A stretch of 64,000 nucleotides of DNA, taken from Fasciola hepatica (taxonomy: Eukaryota > Platyhelminthes > Trematoda > Plagiorchiida > Fasciolidae). Below the pieces are notes generated by a model that had not been told where the DNA came from, did not search any database, and saw only the letters and a program-made list of their open reading frames with translations. The position numbers were made by a program, and so were the translations under genes. Shown piece by piece: positions 13,550-26,933 of the stretch; the first letter of the stretch is position 1; the number at the start of each line of letters is the position of its first letter. Location: assembly GCA_948099385.1 (NCBI GenBank), contig CANUEZ040000191.1:6324001-6388000 (forward strand), in the 5' to 3' direction.

Positions 13550-13974
13550 ACCAAGGCATTCCGTTATGAACAATCCCCACACAGATTGCTCATACAATGC
13601 AATTGAGCAGTAGCAGTGTAGATTTGTATTATATGATTCTCCATGCAGCTTGAACACTGAACTGATCATTGAAAATTATGGAATCTTTGTACAACTGGTT
13701 GATCCCCTAAGGGAACCATGAGCATTGCAAATGGACCGAGTCCACACGGGGACACGTGCAAGGGTTGGGGTGAACGATTGTCAATAGAACACCCGAACCA
13801 CAAGGCTATCCGATATGGGTCTCAACGCTTTGTTCAACATATACACTACATGATATAGCACACTCCCCAAACTGGCTTAGGCTTTCAAATTGGCTTTTTA
13901 CGGTGAGAACCAAATTCTCGCACACAGATCCAATCCTATGTTCCATCACTTCTCTATTTATGGGCCTAAGTAAA
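13550..13974. repeat. Divergent monomer type, TTGTACAA form (3 of 6)
   Basis: TTGTACAA is at 13687-13694, 2540 bp (six units) after the copy at 11147. The unit also has private changes: CATTCCGTTATG, AGCAGTGTAG and GGGAACCATGAGC. Confidence 0.83.
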
Positions 13975-14397
13975 ACCAAGGCATTCCCTTATGAACAATC
14001 CACACAAATTGCTGATACAATGCAATTGAGCAGTAGCAGAGTAGATTTGTATAATATGATTCTCCATGCAGCTTGAACACTGAACTGACCATTGAAAATG
14101 ATGGAAGCACTGTACAGCTGTTTGATCCCCTAAGGGAATCACGAGCATTGCAATCGGACCGAGTCCACACGGGGACACGTACAAGGGTTGGGGTGAACGA
14201 TTGTCAATAGAACACCCGAACCACAAGGCTATCCGATATGGCTCTCAACGCTTTGTTCAACATATACACTACATGATATAGCACACTCACCCAACTGGCT
14301 TCGGCTTTCAAATTGGCTTTTTACGGTGAGAACCAAATTCTCGCACACAGATCCAATCCTATGTTCCATCACTTCTCCATTTACGGGCCTAAGTAAA

Positions 14398-14820
14398 ACC
14401 AAGGCATTCTCTTATGAACAATACACAAAAATTGCTGATACAATGCAATTGAGCAGTAGCAGAGTAGATTTGTATAATATTATTCACCATGCAGCTTGAA
14501 CACTGAAATCATCATTGAAAATTATGGAATATTTGTACAACTGATTGATCCCCTAAGGGAATCATGAGCATTGTCCATGGACAGAGCCCACACGGGGACA
14601 CGAACAAGGGTTGGGGTGAACGATTGTCAATAGAACACCCGAACCACAAGGCTATCCGATATGGGTCTCAACGCTTTGTTCAACATATACACTACATGAT
14701 ATACCACACTCACCAAATTGGCTTCGGCTTTCAAATTGGCTTTTTACGGTGAGATCCAAATTCTCGCACACAGATCCAATCCTATGTTCCATCACTTCTC
14801 CATGTATGGGCCTGAGTAAA
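14398..14820. repeat. Divergent monomer type, TTGTACAA form with ATATT (4 of 6)
   Basis: This and the next two members form a sub-branch reading GGAATATTTGTACAACTG, with TTGTACAA at 14533-14540, and ATCATCATTG in place of ACTGACCATTG. They also share CAATACACAAAAATTGC and GCATTCTCTTATG near the start. The units downstream of the dyad region carry A-like CCATGGACAGAGCCC and ACGAACAAGG inside a B context. Confidence 0.85.
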
Positions 14821-15243
14821 ACCAAGGCATTCCCTTATGAACAATCCACACAAATTGCTGATACAATGCAATTGAGCAGTAGCATAGTAGATTTGTATAA
14901 TATGATTCTCCATGCAGCTTGAACACTGAACTGACCATTGAAAATTATGGAAGCACTGTACAGCTGTTTGATTCCCTAAGGGAATCATGAGCATTGCAAA
15001 TGGACCGAGTCCACACGGGGACACGTACAAGGGTTGGGGTGAACGATGGTCAATAGAACACCCGAAACACAAGGCTATCCGATATGGCTCTGAACGCTTG
15101 GTTCAACATATACAATACATGATATAGCACACTCCCCAAACTGGCTTCGGCTTTCAAATTGGCTTTTTACGGTGAGAACCAAATTCTCGCACACCGATCC
15201 AATCCTATGTTCCATCACTTCTCCATTTATGGGCCTAAGTAAA

Positions 15244-15664
15244 ACCGAGGCATTCCCTTATGAACAATCCACACAAATTGCTGATACAATGCAATTGAGC
15301 AGTAGCAGAGTAGATTTGTATAATATGATTCTCCATGCAGCTTGAACACTGAACTGACCATTGAAAATTATGGAAGCACTGTACAGCTGTTTGATCCCCT
15401 AAGGGAATCACGAGCATTGCAAATGGACCGAGTCCACACGGGGACACGTACAAAGGTTGGGGTGAACGTTTGTCAATAGAACACCCGAACCACAAGGCTA
15501 TCCGATATGGCTCTGAACGCATTGTTCAACATATACACTACATGATATAGCACACTCCCCAAACTGGCTTCGGCTTTCAAATTGGCTTTTTACGGTGAGA
15601 ACCAAATTCTCGCACACATCCAATCCTATGTTCCATCACTTCTCCATTTATGGGCCTAAGTAAA
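15244..15664. repeat. 421-bp marker monomer (1 of 3)
   Basis: This unit has lost 2 bp: it reads CGCACACATCC at 15611 where other units read CGCACACCGATCC or CGCACACAGATCC. It also has the rare GAACGCATTGTTC. The same linked pair of variants occurs at 17785-18205 and 19476-19896, at offsets of 2541 and 1691 bp, so all three descend from one unit. Confidence 0.88.
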
Positions 15665-17361
15665 ACCGAGACATTCCCTTATGAACAATCCCCACACAGA
15701 TTGCTCATACAATGCAATAGAGCAGTAGCAGAGTAGATTTGTATATTATGATTCTCCATGCAGCTTGAACACTGAACTGACCATTGAAAATTATGGAAGC
15801 ACTGTACTGCTGTTTGATCCGCTAAGGGAATCATGAGCATTGCAAATGGACCGAGTCCACACGGGGACACGTGCAAGGGTTGGGGTGATTGATTGTCAAT
15901 AGAACACCCGAACAACAAGGCTAGCCGATATGGCTCTGAACGCTTTGTTCAACATATACACTACATGATATAGCACACTCCCCAAACTGGCTTCGGATTC
16001 CAAATTGGCTTTTTACGGTGAGAACCAAATTCTCGCACATCGATCCAATCCTATGTTCCATCACTCCTCCATTTATGGGCCTGAGTAAAACCAAGGCATT
16101 CCCTTATGAACAATCCACACAAATTGCTGATACAATGCAATTGAGCAGTAGCAGAGTAGATTTGTATAATATGATTCTCCATGCAGCTTGAACACTGAAC
16201 AGACCATTGAAAATTATGGAAGCACTGTACAGCTGTTTGATCCCCTAAGGGAATCACGAGCATTGCAAATGGACCGAGTCCACACGGGGACACGTACAAG
16301 GGTTGGGGTGAACGATTGTCAATAGAACACCCGAACCACAAGGCTATCCGATATGGCTCTGAACGCTTTGTTCAACATATACACTACATGATATAGCACA
16401 CTCCCCAAACTGGCTTCGGCTTTCAAATTGGCTTTTTACGGTGAGAACCAAATTCTCGCACACCGATCCAATCCTATGTTCCATCACTTCTCCATTTATG
16501 GGCCTAAGTAAAACCGAGACATTCCCTTATGAACAATCCCCACACAGATTGCTCATACAATGCAATAGAGCAGTAGCAGAGTAGATTTGTATAATATGAT
16601 TCTCCATGCAGCTTGAACACTGAACTGACCATTGAAAATTATGGAAGCACTGTACAGCTGTTTGATCCCCTAAGGGAATCATGAGCATTGCAAATGGACC
16701 GAGTCCACACGGGGACACGTACAAGGGTTGGGGTGAACGATTGTCAATTGAACACCCGAACAACAAGGCTAGCCGATATGGCTCTGAACGCTTTGTTCAA
16801 CATATACACTACATGATATAGCACACTCCCCTAACCGGCTTCGGATTCCAAATCGGCTTTTTACGGTGAGAACAAATTTTCGCACATGGATCCAATCCTA
16901 TGTTCCATCACTTCTCCATTTATGGGCCTAAGTAAAACCGAGACATTCCCTTATGAACAATCCCCACACAGATTGCTCATACAATGCAATTGAGCAGTAG
17001 CAGAGTAGATTTGTATAATATGATTCTCCATGCAGCTTGAACACTGAACTGACCATTGAAAATGATGGAAGCACTGTACAGCTGTTTGATCCCCTAAGGG
17101 AATCACGAGCATTGCAATCGGACCGAGTCCACACGGGGACACGTACAAGGGTTGGGGTGAACGATTGTCAATAGAACACCCGAACCACAAGGCTATCCGA
17201 TATGGCTCTCAACGCTTTGTTCAACATATACACTACATGATATAGCACACTCACCCAACTGGCTTCGGCTTTCAAATTGGCTTTTTACGGTGAGAACCAA
17301 ATTCTCGCACACAGATCCAATCCTATGTTCCATCACTTCTCCATTTATGGGCCTAAGTAAA

Positions 17362-17784
17362 ACCAAGGCATTCTCTTATGAACAATACACAAAAATTGCT
17401 GATACAATGCAATTGAGCAGTAGCAGAGTAGATTTGTATAATATTATTCACCATGCAGCTTGAACACTGAAATCATCATTGAAAATTATGGAATATTTGT
17501 ACAACTGATTGATCCCCTAAGGGAATCATGAGCATTGCCCATGGACAGAGCCCACACGGGGACACGAACAAGGGTTGGGGTGAACGATTGTCAATAGAAC
17601 ACCCGAACCACAAGGCTATCCGATATGGCTCTGAACGCTTTGTTCAACATATACTCTACATGATATACCACACTCACCAAATTGGCTTCGGCTTTCAAAT
17701 TGGCTTTTAACGGTGAGAACCAAATTCTCACACACCGATCCAATCCTATGTTCCATCACTTCTCCATTTATGGGCCTAAGTAAA
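17362..17784. repeat. Divergent monomer type, TTGTACAA form with ATATT (5 of 6)
   Basis: TTGTACAA is at 17497-17504. Private variants match units 14398 and 18631: CAATACACAAAAATTGC and ATCATCATTG. The tail has GGCTTTTAACGG rather than GGCTTTTTACGG. Confidence 0.84.
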
Positions 17785-18205
17785 ACCGAGGCATTCCCTT
17801 ATGAATAATCCACACAAATTGCTGATACAATGCAATTGAGCAGTAGCAGAGTAGATTTGTATAATATGATTCTCCATGCAGCTTGAACACTGAACTGACC
17901 ATTGAAAATTATGGAAGCACTGTACAGCTGTTTGATCCCGTAAGGGAATCACGAGCATTGCAAATGGACCGAGTCCACACGGGGACACGTACAAGGGTTG
18001 GGGTGAACGTTTGTCAATAGAACACCCGAACCACAAGGCTATCCGATATGGCTCTGAACGCATTGTTCAACATATACACTACATGATATAGCACACTCCC
18101 CAAACTGGCTTCGGCTTTCAAATTGGCTTTTTACGGTGAGAACCAAATTCTCGCACACATCCAATCCTATGTTCCATCACTTCTCCATTTATGGGCCTAA
18201 GTAAA
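17785..18205. repeat. 421-bp marker monomer (2 of 3)
   Basis: CGCACACATCC occurs at 18152, with GAACGCATTGTTC upstream. The start has GAATAATCC, shared only with the third marker unit at 19476. Confidence 0.87.
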
Positions 18206-18630
18206 ACCGAGACATTCCCTTATGAACAATCCCCACACAGATTGCTCATACAATGCAATAGAGCAGTAGCAGAGTAGATTTGTATAATATGATTCTCCAT
18301 GCAGCTTGAACACTGAACTGACCATTGAAAATTATGGAAGCACTGTACTGCTGTTTGATCCGCTAAGGGAATCATGAGCATTGCAAATGGACCGAGTCCA
18401 CACGGGGACACGTGCAAGGGTTGGGGTGATTGATTGTCAATAGAACACCCGAACAACAAGGCTAGCCGATATGGCTCTGAACGCTTTGTTCAACATATAC
18501 ACTACATGATATAGCACACTCCCCAAACTGGCTTCGGATTCCAAATTGGCTTTTTACGGTGAGAACCAAATTCTCGCACACAGATCCAATCCTATGTTCC
18601 ATCACTTCTCCATTTATGGGCCTAAGTAAA

Positions 18631-19052
18631 ACCAAGGCATTCTCTTATGAACAATACACAAAAATTGCTGATACAATGCAATTGAGCAGTAGCAGAGTAG
18701 ATTTGTATAATATGATTCTCCATGCAGCTTGAACACTGAAATCATCATTGAAAATCATGGAATATTTGTACAACTGATTGATCCCCTAAGGGAATCATGA
18801 GCATTGCCCATGGACAGAGCCCACACGGGGACACGAACAAGGGTTGGGGTGAACGATTGTCAATAGAACACCCGAACCACAAGGCTATCCGATATGGCTC
18901 TGAACGCTTTGTTCAACATATACTCTACATGATATACCACACTCACCAAATTGGCTTCGGCTTTCAAATTGGCTTTTTACGGTGAGAACCAAATTCTCGC
19001 ACACAGATCCAATCCTATGTTCCATCACTTCTCCATTTATGGGCTTAGTAAA
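18631..19052. repeat. Divergent monomer type, TTGTACAA form with ATATT (6 of 6), 422 bp
   Basis: TTGTACAA is at 18766-18773, 1269 bp after the previous copy. Unlike its two sister units it has TATAATATGATTCTCC rather than TATTATTCACC. The unit is 422 bp because the end reads GGGCTTAGTAAAACC with one base missing. Confidence 0.84.
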
Positions 19053-19475
19053 ACCAAGGCATTCCCTTATGAACAATCCACACAAATTGCTGATACAATG
19101 CAATTGAGCAGTAGCATAGTAGATTTGTATAATATGATTCTCCATGCAGCTTGAACACTGAACTGACCATTGAAAATTATGGAAGCACTGTACAGCTGTT
19201 TGATTCCCTAAGGGAATCATGAGCATTGCAAATGGACCGAGTCCACACGGGGACACGTACAAGGGTTGGGGTGAACGATGGTCAATAGAACACCCGAAAC
19301 ACAAGGCTATCCGATATGGCTCTGAACGCTTTGTTCAACATATACAATACATCATATAGCACACTCCCCAAACTGGCTTCGGCTTTCAAATTGGCTTTTT
19401 ACGGTGAGAACCAAATTCTCGCACACCGATCCAATCCTATGTTCCATCACTTCTCCATTTATGGGCCTAAGTAAA

Positions 19476-19896
19476 ACCGAGGCATTCCCTTATGAATAAT
19501 CCACACAAATTGCTGATACAATGCAATTGAGCAGTAGCAGAGTAGATTTGTATAATATGATTCTCCATGCAGCTTGAACACTGAACTGACCATTGAAAAT
19601 TATGGAAGCACTGTACAGCTGTTTGATCCCGTAAGGGAATCACGAGCATTGCAAATGGACCGAGTCCACACGGGGACACGTACAAGGGTTGGGGTGAACG
19701 TTTGTCAATAGAACACCCGAACCACAAGGCTATCCGATATGGCTCTGAACGCATTGTTCAACATATACACTACATGATATAGCACACTCCCCAAACTGGC
19801 TTCGGCTTTCAAATTGGCTTTTTACGGTGAGAACCAAATTCTCGCACACATCCAATCCTATGTTCCATCACTTCTCCATTTATGGGCCTAAGTAAA
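19476..19896. repeat. 421-bp marker monomer (3 of 3)
   Basis: CGCACACATCC occurs at 19843, 1691 bp (four units) after the second marker. The unit also shares GAATAATCC and GATCCCGTAAGG with the second marker. Confidence 0.87.
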
Positions 19897-22800
19897 ACCG
19901 AGACATTCCCTTATGAACAATCCCCACACAGATTGCTCATACAATGCAATAGAGCAGTAGCAGAGTAGATTTGTATAATATGATTCTCCATGCAGCTTGA
20001 ACACTGAACTGACCATTGAAAATTATGGAAGCACTGTACAGCTGTTTGATCCGCTAAGGGAATCATGAGCATTGCAAATGGACCGAGTCCACACGGGGAC
20101 ACGTGCAAGGGTTGGGGTGATTGATTGTCAATAGAACACCCGAACAACAAGGCTAGCCGATATGGCTCTGAACGCTTTGTTCAACATATACACTACATGA
20201 TATAGCACACTCCCCAAACTGGCTTCGGATTCCAAATTGGCTTTTTACGGTGAGAACCAAATTCTCGCACACCGATCCAATCCTATGTTCCATCACTCCT
20301 CCATCTATGGGCCTAAGTAAAACCAAGGCATTCCCTTATGAACAATCCACACAAATTGCTGATACAATGCAATTGAGCAGTAGCAGAGTAGATTTGTATA
20401 ATATGATTCTCCATGCAGCTTGAACACTGAACAGACCATTGAAAATTATGGAAGCACTGTACAGCTGTTTGATCCCCTAAGGGAATCACGAGCATTGCAA
20501 ATGGACCGAGTCCACACGGGGACACGTACAAGGGTTGGGGTGATTGATTGTCAATAGAACACCCGAACCACAAGGCTATCCGATATGGGTCTCAACGCTT
20601 TGTTCAACATATACACTACATGATATAGCACACTCCCCAAACTGGCTTCGGCTTTCAAATTGGCTTTTTACGGTGAGAACCAAATTCTCGCACACCGATC
20701 CAATCCTATGTTCCATCACTTCTCCATTTATGGGCCTAAGTAAAACCGAGACATTCCCTTATGAACAATCCCCACACAGATTGCTCATACAATGCAATAG
20801 AGCAGTAGCAGAGTAGATTTGTATAATATGATTCTCCATGCAGCTTGAACACTGAACTGACCATTGAAAATTATGGAAGCACTGTACAGCTGTTTGATCC
20901 CCTAAGGGAATCATGAGCATTGCAAATGGACCGAGTCCACACGGGGACACGTACAAGGGTTGGGGTGAACGATTGTCAATTGAACACCCGAACAACAAGG
21001 CTAGCCGATATGGCTCGGAACGCTTTGTTCAACATATACACTACATGATATACCACACTCCCCTAACCGGCTTCGGATTCCAAATCGGCTTTTTACGGTG
21101 AGAACAAATTTTCGCACATGGATCCAATCCTATGTTCCATCACTTCTCCATTTATGGGCCTAAGTAAAACCGAGACATTCCCTTATGAACAATCCCCACA
21201 CAGATTGCTCATACAATGCAATTGAGCAGTAGCAGAGTAGATTTGTATAATATGATTCTCCATGCAGCTTGAACACTGAACTGACCATTGAAAATTATGG
21301 AAGCACTGTACAGCTGTTTGATCCCGTAAGGGAATCACGAGCATTGCAAATGGACCGAGTCCACACGGGGACACGTACAAGGGTTGGGGTGAACGATTGT
21401 CAATAGAACACCCGAACCACAAGGCTATCCGATATGGCTCTGAACGCTTTGTTCAACATATACACTACATGATATAGCACACTCCCCAAACTGGCTTCGG
21501 CTTTCAAATTGGCTTTTTACGGTGAGAACCAAATTCTCGCACACCGATCCAATCCTATGTTCCATCACTTCTCCATTTATGGGCCTAAGTAAAACCGAGG
21601 CATTCCCTTATGAACAATCCACACAAATTGCTCATACAATGCAATAGAGCAGTAGCAGAGTAGATTTGTATAATATGATTCTCAATGCAGCTTGAACACT
21701 GAACTGACCATTGAAAATGATGGAAGCACTGTACAGCTGTTTGATCCCCTAAGGGAATCATGAGCATTGCAAATGGACCGAGTCCACACGGGGACACGTA
21801 CAAGGGTTGGGGTGAACGATTGTCAATTGAACACCCGAACCACAAGGCTATCCGATATGGCTCTGAACGCTTTGTTCAACATATACACTACATGATATAG
21901 CACACTCCCCAAACCGGCTTCGGATTCCAAATCGGCTTTTTACAGTGAGAACCAAATTCTCGCACATGGATCCAATCCTATGTTCCATCACTTCTCCATT
22001 TATGGGCCTAAGTAAAACCGAGACATTCCCTTATGAACAATCCCCACACAGATTGCTCATACAATGCAATAGAGCAGTAGCAGAGTAGATTTGTATAATA
22101 TGATTCTCTATGCAGCTTGAACACTGAACTGACCATTGAAAATTATGGAAGCACTGTACAGCTGTTTGATCCCCTAAGGGAATCATGAGCATTGCAAATG
22201 GACCGAGTCCACACGGGGACACGTACAAGGGTTGGGGTGAACGATTGTCAATTGAACACCCGAACCACAAGGCTATCCGATATGGCTCTGAACGCTTTGT
22301 TCAACATATACACTACATGATATAGCACACTCCCCAAACCGGCTTCGGATTCCAAATCGGCTTTTTACGGTGAGAACAAATTCTCGCACATGGATCCAAT
22401 CCTATGTTCCATCACTTCTCCATTTATGGGCCTAAGTAAAACCGAGACATTCCCTTATGAACAATCCCCACACAGATTGCTCATACAATGCAATTGAGCA
22501 GTAGCAGAGTAGATTTGTATAATATGATTCTCCATGCAGCTTGAACACTGAACTGACCATTGAAAATTATGGAAGCACTGTACAGCTGTTTGATCCCGTA
22601 AGGGAATCACGAGCATTGCAAATGGACCGAGTCCACACGGGGACACGTACAAGGGTTGGGGTGAACGATTGTCAATAGAACACCCGAACCACAAGGCTAT
22701 CCGATATGGCTCTGAACGCTTTGTTCAACATATACACTACATGATATAGCACACTCCCCAAACTGGCTTCGGCTTTCAAATTGGCTTTTTACGGTGAGAA

Positions 22801-24119
22801 CCAAATTCTCGCACACCGATCCAATCCTATGTTCCATCACTTCTCCATTTATGGGCCTAAGTAAAACCAAGGCATTCCCTTATGAACAATCCCCACACAG
22901 ATTGCTCATACAATGCAATAGAGCAGTAGCAGAGTAGATTTGTATAATATGATTCTCAATGCAGCTTGAACACTGAACTGACCATTGAAAATTATGGAAG
23001 CACTGTACAGCTGTTTGATCCCCTAAGGGAATCATGAGCATTGCAAATGGACCGAGTCCACACGGGGACACGTACAAGGGTTGGGGTGAACGATTGTCAA
23101 TTGAACACCCGAACCACAAGGCTATCCGATATGGCTCTGAACGCTTTGTTCAACATATACACTACATGATATAGCACACTCCCCAAACTGGCTTCGGCTT
23201 TCAAATTGGCTTTTTACGGTGAGAACCAAATTCTCGCACACCGATCCAATCCTATGTTCCATCACTTCCCCATTTATGGGCCCAAGTAAAACCAAGGCAT
23301 TCCCTTATGAACAATCCATACAAATTGCTGATACAATGCAATTGAGCAGTAGCAGAGTAGATTTGTATAATATGATTCTCCATGCAGCTTGAACACTGAA
23401 CTGACCATTGAAAATTATGGAAGCACTGTACAGCTGTTTGATCCCGTAAGGGAATCACGGGCATTGCAAATGGACAGAGTCAACACGGGGACACGAACAA
23501 GGGTTGGGGTGAACGATTGTCAATAGAACACCCGAACCACAAGGCTATCCGATATGGCTCTGAACGCTTTGTTCAACATATACACTACATCATATAGCAC
23601 ACTCCCCAAACTGGCTTCGGCTTTCAAATTGGCTTTTTACGGTGAGAACCAAATTCTCGCACACAGATCCAATCCTATGTTCCATCACCTCTCCATTTAT
23701 GGGCCTAAGTAAAACCAAGGCATTCCCTTATGAACAATCCCCACACAGATTGCTCACACAATGCAATTGAGCAGTAGCAGAGTAGATTTGTATAATATGA
23801 TTCTCCATGCAGCTTGAACACTGAACTGACCATTGAAAATGATGGAAGCACTGTACAGCTGTTTGATCCCCTAAGGGAATCATGAGCATTGCAAATGGAC
23901 CGAGTCCACACGGGGACACGAACAAGGGTTGGGCTAAACGAATGTTAATAGAACACCCAAACCACAAGGCTATCCGATATGGCTCTGAAGGCTTTGTTCA
24001 ACATATACACTACATGATATAGCAAACACCCCAAACTGGCTTCGGCATTCAAATTGGCTTTTTACGGTGAGAACAAATTCTCGCACACCGATCCAAACCT
24101 ATGTTCCATCACTTCTCCA

Positions 24120-24255
24120 GATTGAGCTTTGTTCAACATATACACTACATGATATAGCACACTCCCCAAACCGGCTTCGGATTACAAATCGGCTTTTCAC
24201 GGTGAGAACCAAATTCTCGCACATGGATCCAATCCTATGTTCCATCACTTCTCCA
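24120..24255. repeat. Truncated 136-bp unit with 7-base filler (first copy)
   Basis: After the near-end motif CTTCTCCA (ending 24119) the sequence does not continue into TTTATGGGCC. Instead it reads GATTGAG (24120-24126) and resumes at CTTTGTTCAAC, which is about position 277 of a normal monomer, running 129 bp to the next CTCCA at 24255. About 287 bp of the unit is missing. The filler overlaps ATTGAGC, a string present near position 51 of each monomer, so it may be templated. This looks like end-joining repair and not in-register exchange. Confidence 0.9.
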
Positions 24256-26797
24256 TTTATGGGCCTAAGTAAAACCAAGGGATTCCCTTATGAACAATCC
24301 ACACAGATTGCTCATACAATGCAATTGAGCAGTAGCAGAGTAGATTTGTATATTATGATTCTCCATGCAGCTTGAACACTGAACTGACCATTGAAAATTA
24401 TGGAAGCACTGTACAGCTGTTTGATCCCCTAAGGGAATCATGAGCATTGCAAATGGACCGAGTCCACACGGGGACACGTACAAGGGTTGGGGTGAACGAT
24501 TGTCAATAGAACACCCGAACCACAACGCTATCCGATATGGGTCTCAACGCTTTGTTCAACATATACACTACATGATATAGCACACTCCCCAAACTGGCTT
24601 CGGCTTTCAAATTGGCTTTTTACGGTGAGAACCAAATTCTCGCACACCGATCCAATCCTATGTTCCATCACTTCTCCATTTATGGGCCTAAGTAAAACCA
24701 AGGCATTCCCTTATGAACAATCCACACAAATTGCTCATACAATGCAATAGAGCAGTAGCAGAGTAGATTTGTATAATATGATTCTCCATGCAGCTTGAAC
24801 ACTGAACTGACCATTGAAAATTATGGAAGCACTGTACAGCTGTTTGATCCGCTAAGGGAATCACGAGCATTGCAAATGGACCGAGTCCACACGGGGACAC
24901 GTACAAGGGTTGGGGTGAACGATTGTCAATAGAACACCCGAACCACAAGGCTATCCGATATGGCTCTGAACGCTTTGTTCCACATATACACTACATGATA
25001 TAGCACACTCCCCAAACCGGCTTCGGATTCCAAATCGGCTTTTTACGGTGAGAACCAAATTCTCGCACATGGATCCAATCCTATGTTCCATCACTTCTCC
25101 ATTTATGGGCCTAAGTAAAACCGAGACATTCCCTTATGAACAATCCCCACACAGATTGCTCATACAATGCAATTGAGCAGTAGCAGAGTAGATTTGTATA
25201 ATATGATTCTCCATGCAGCTTGAACACTGAACTGACCATTGAAAATTATGGAAGCACTGTACAGCTGTTTGATCCCGTAAGGGAATCACGAGCATTGCAA
25301 ATGGACCGAGTCCACACGGGGACACGTACAAGGGTTGGGGTGAACGATTGTCAATAGAACACCCGAACCACAAGGCTATCCGATATGGCTCTGAATGCTT
25401 TGTTCAACATATACACTACATGATATAGCACACTCCCCAAACTGGCTTCGGATTCCAAATCGGCTTTTTACGGTGAGAACCAAATTCTCGCACATCGATC
25501 CAATCCTATGTTCCATCACTTCTCCATTTATGGGCCTAAGTAAAACCGAGACGTTCCCTTATGAACAATCCCCACACAGATTGCTCATACAATGCAATAG
25601 AGCAGTAGCAGAGTAGATTTGTATAATATGATTCTCCATGCAGCTTGAACACTGAACTGACCATTGAAAATTATGGAAGCACTGTACAGCTGTTTGATCC
25701 CCTAAGGGAATCATGAGCATTGCAAATGGACCGAGTCCACACGGGGACACGAACAAGGGTTGGGGTGAACGATTGTCAATTGAACACCCGAACCACAAGG
25801 CTATCCGATATGGCTCTGAACGCTTTGTTCAACATATACACTACATGATATAGCACACTCCCCAAACCGGCTTCGGATTCCAAATCGGCTTTTTACGGTG
25901 AGAACCAAATTCTCGCACATGGATCCAATCCTATGTTCCATCACTTCTCCATTTATGGGCCTAAGTAAAACCGAGACATTCCCTTATGAACAATCCCCAC
26001 ACAGATTGCTCATACAATGCAATAGAGCAGTAGCAGAGTAGATTTGTATAATATGATTCTCCATGCAGCTTGAACACTGAACTGACCATTGAAAATTATG
26101 GAAGCACTGTACAGCTGTTTGATCCCCTAAGGGAATCATGAGCATTGCAAATGGACCGAGTCCACACGGGGACACGTACAAGGGTTGGGGTGAACGATTG
26201 TCAATAGAACACCCGAACCACAAGGCTATCCGATATGGCTCTCAACGCTTTGTTCAACATATACACTACATGATATAGCACACTCCCCAAACTGGCTTCG
26301 GCTTTCAAATTGGCTTTTTACGGTGAGAACCAAATTCTCGCACACCGATCCAATCCTATGTTCCATCACTTCTCCATTTATGGGCCTAAGTAAAACCAAG
26401 GCATTCCCTTATGAACAATCCATACAAATTGCTGATACAATGCAATTGAGCAGTAGCAGAGTAGATTTGTATAATATGATTCTCCATGCAGCTTGAACAC
26501 TGAACTGACCATTGAAAATTATGGAAGCACTGTACAGCTGTTTGATCCGCTAAAGGAATCATGAGCATTGCAAATGGACCGAGTCCACACGGGGACACGT
26601 ACAAGGGTTGGGCTAAACGAATGTTAATAGAACACCCAAGCCACAAGGCTATCCGATATTGCTCTGAACGCTTTGTTCAACATATACACTACATGATATA
26701 GCACAATCCCCAAACTGGCTTCGGCATTCAAATAGGCTTTTACGGTGAGAACAAATTCTCGCACACCGATCCAATCCTATGTCCCATCACTTCTCCA

Positions 26798-26933
26798 GAT
26801 TGAGCTTTGTTCAACATATACACTACATGATATAGCACACTCCCCAAACTGGCTTCGGATTCCAAATCGGCTTTTTACGGTGAGAACCAAATTCTCGCAC
26901 ATCGATCCAATCCTATGTTCCATCACTTCTCCA
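26798..26933. repeat. Truncated 136-bp unit with 7-base filler (second copy)
   Basis: The junction CTCCA-GATTGAG-CTTTG is identical to that at 24120, 2678 bp upstream, and the fragment is again 129 bp plus 7 bp of filler. Minor differences include ATTCCAAATCGG here against ATTACAAATCGG in the first copy. It arose by duplication of the block and not by a second deletion. Confidence 0.9.

Larger units (their letters stand above)
13958..17750. repeat. 2964-bp (7-unit) offset repeat: 13.96-14.78 kb with 16.92-17.74 kb
   Basis: Units 13975 and 16937 share CACGAGCATTGCAATCGGACC and CACTCACCCAACTGG. The following divergent units (14398 and 17362) are nearly identical, and their TTGTACAA motifs lie exactly 2964 bp apart. 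Differences include TGTCCATGG against TGCCCATGG and a GGGTCTCAAC/GGCTCTGAAC switch. Confidence 0.78.
14821..21168. repeat. Nested repeats at 4232, 2541 and 1691 bp
   Basis: The segment about 14821-16930 corresponds to about 19053-21160 at an offset of 4232 bp (ten units); both start with AGCATAGTAG, GAACGATGGTC and CCCGAAACACAAGG. Inside it the 421-bp marker unit at 15244 recurs at 17785 (offset 2541) and 19476 (offset 1691). The copies at 17785 and 19476 share GAATAATCC and GATCCCGTAAGG, which the copy at 15244 lacks, so they are closest to each other. The units after the first two marker units (15665 and 18206) share GTACTGCTG. Together this implies at least two successive exchanges. Confidence 0.78.

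Noticed and set aside
23714..24273. Transposon insertion as the cause of the register break.
   Set aside because: No foreign sequence is present. The only non-register bases are the 7-base filler, and there are no terminal repeats or target-site duplications.
24067..24375. Plus-strand open frame of 102 codons across the truncated unit, repeated at 26745.
   Set aside because: It arises because the 136-bp fragment joins two parts of the satellite in frame. It has a GTG start and no sign of coding use.
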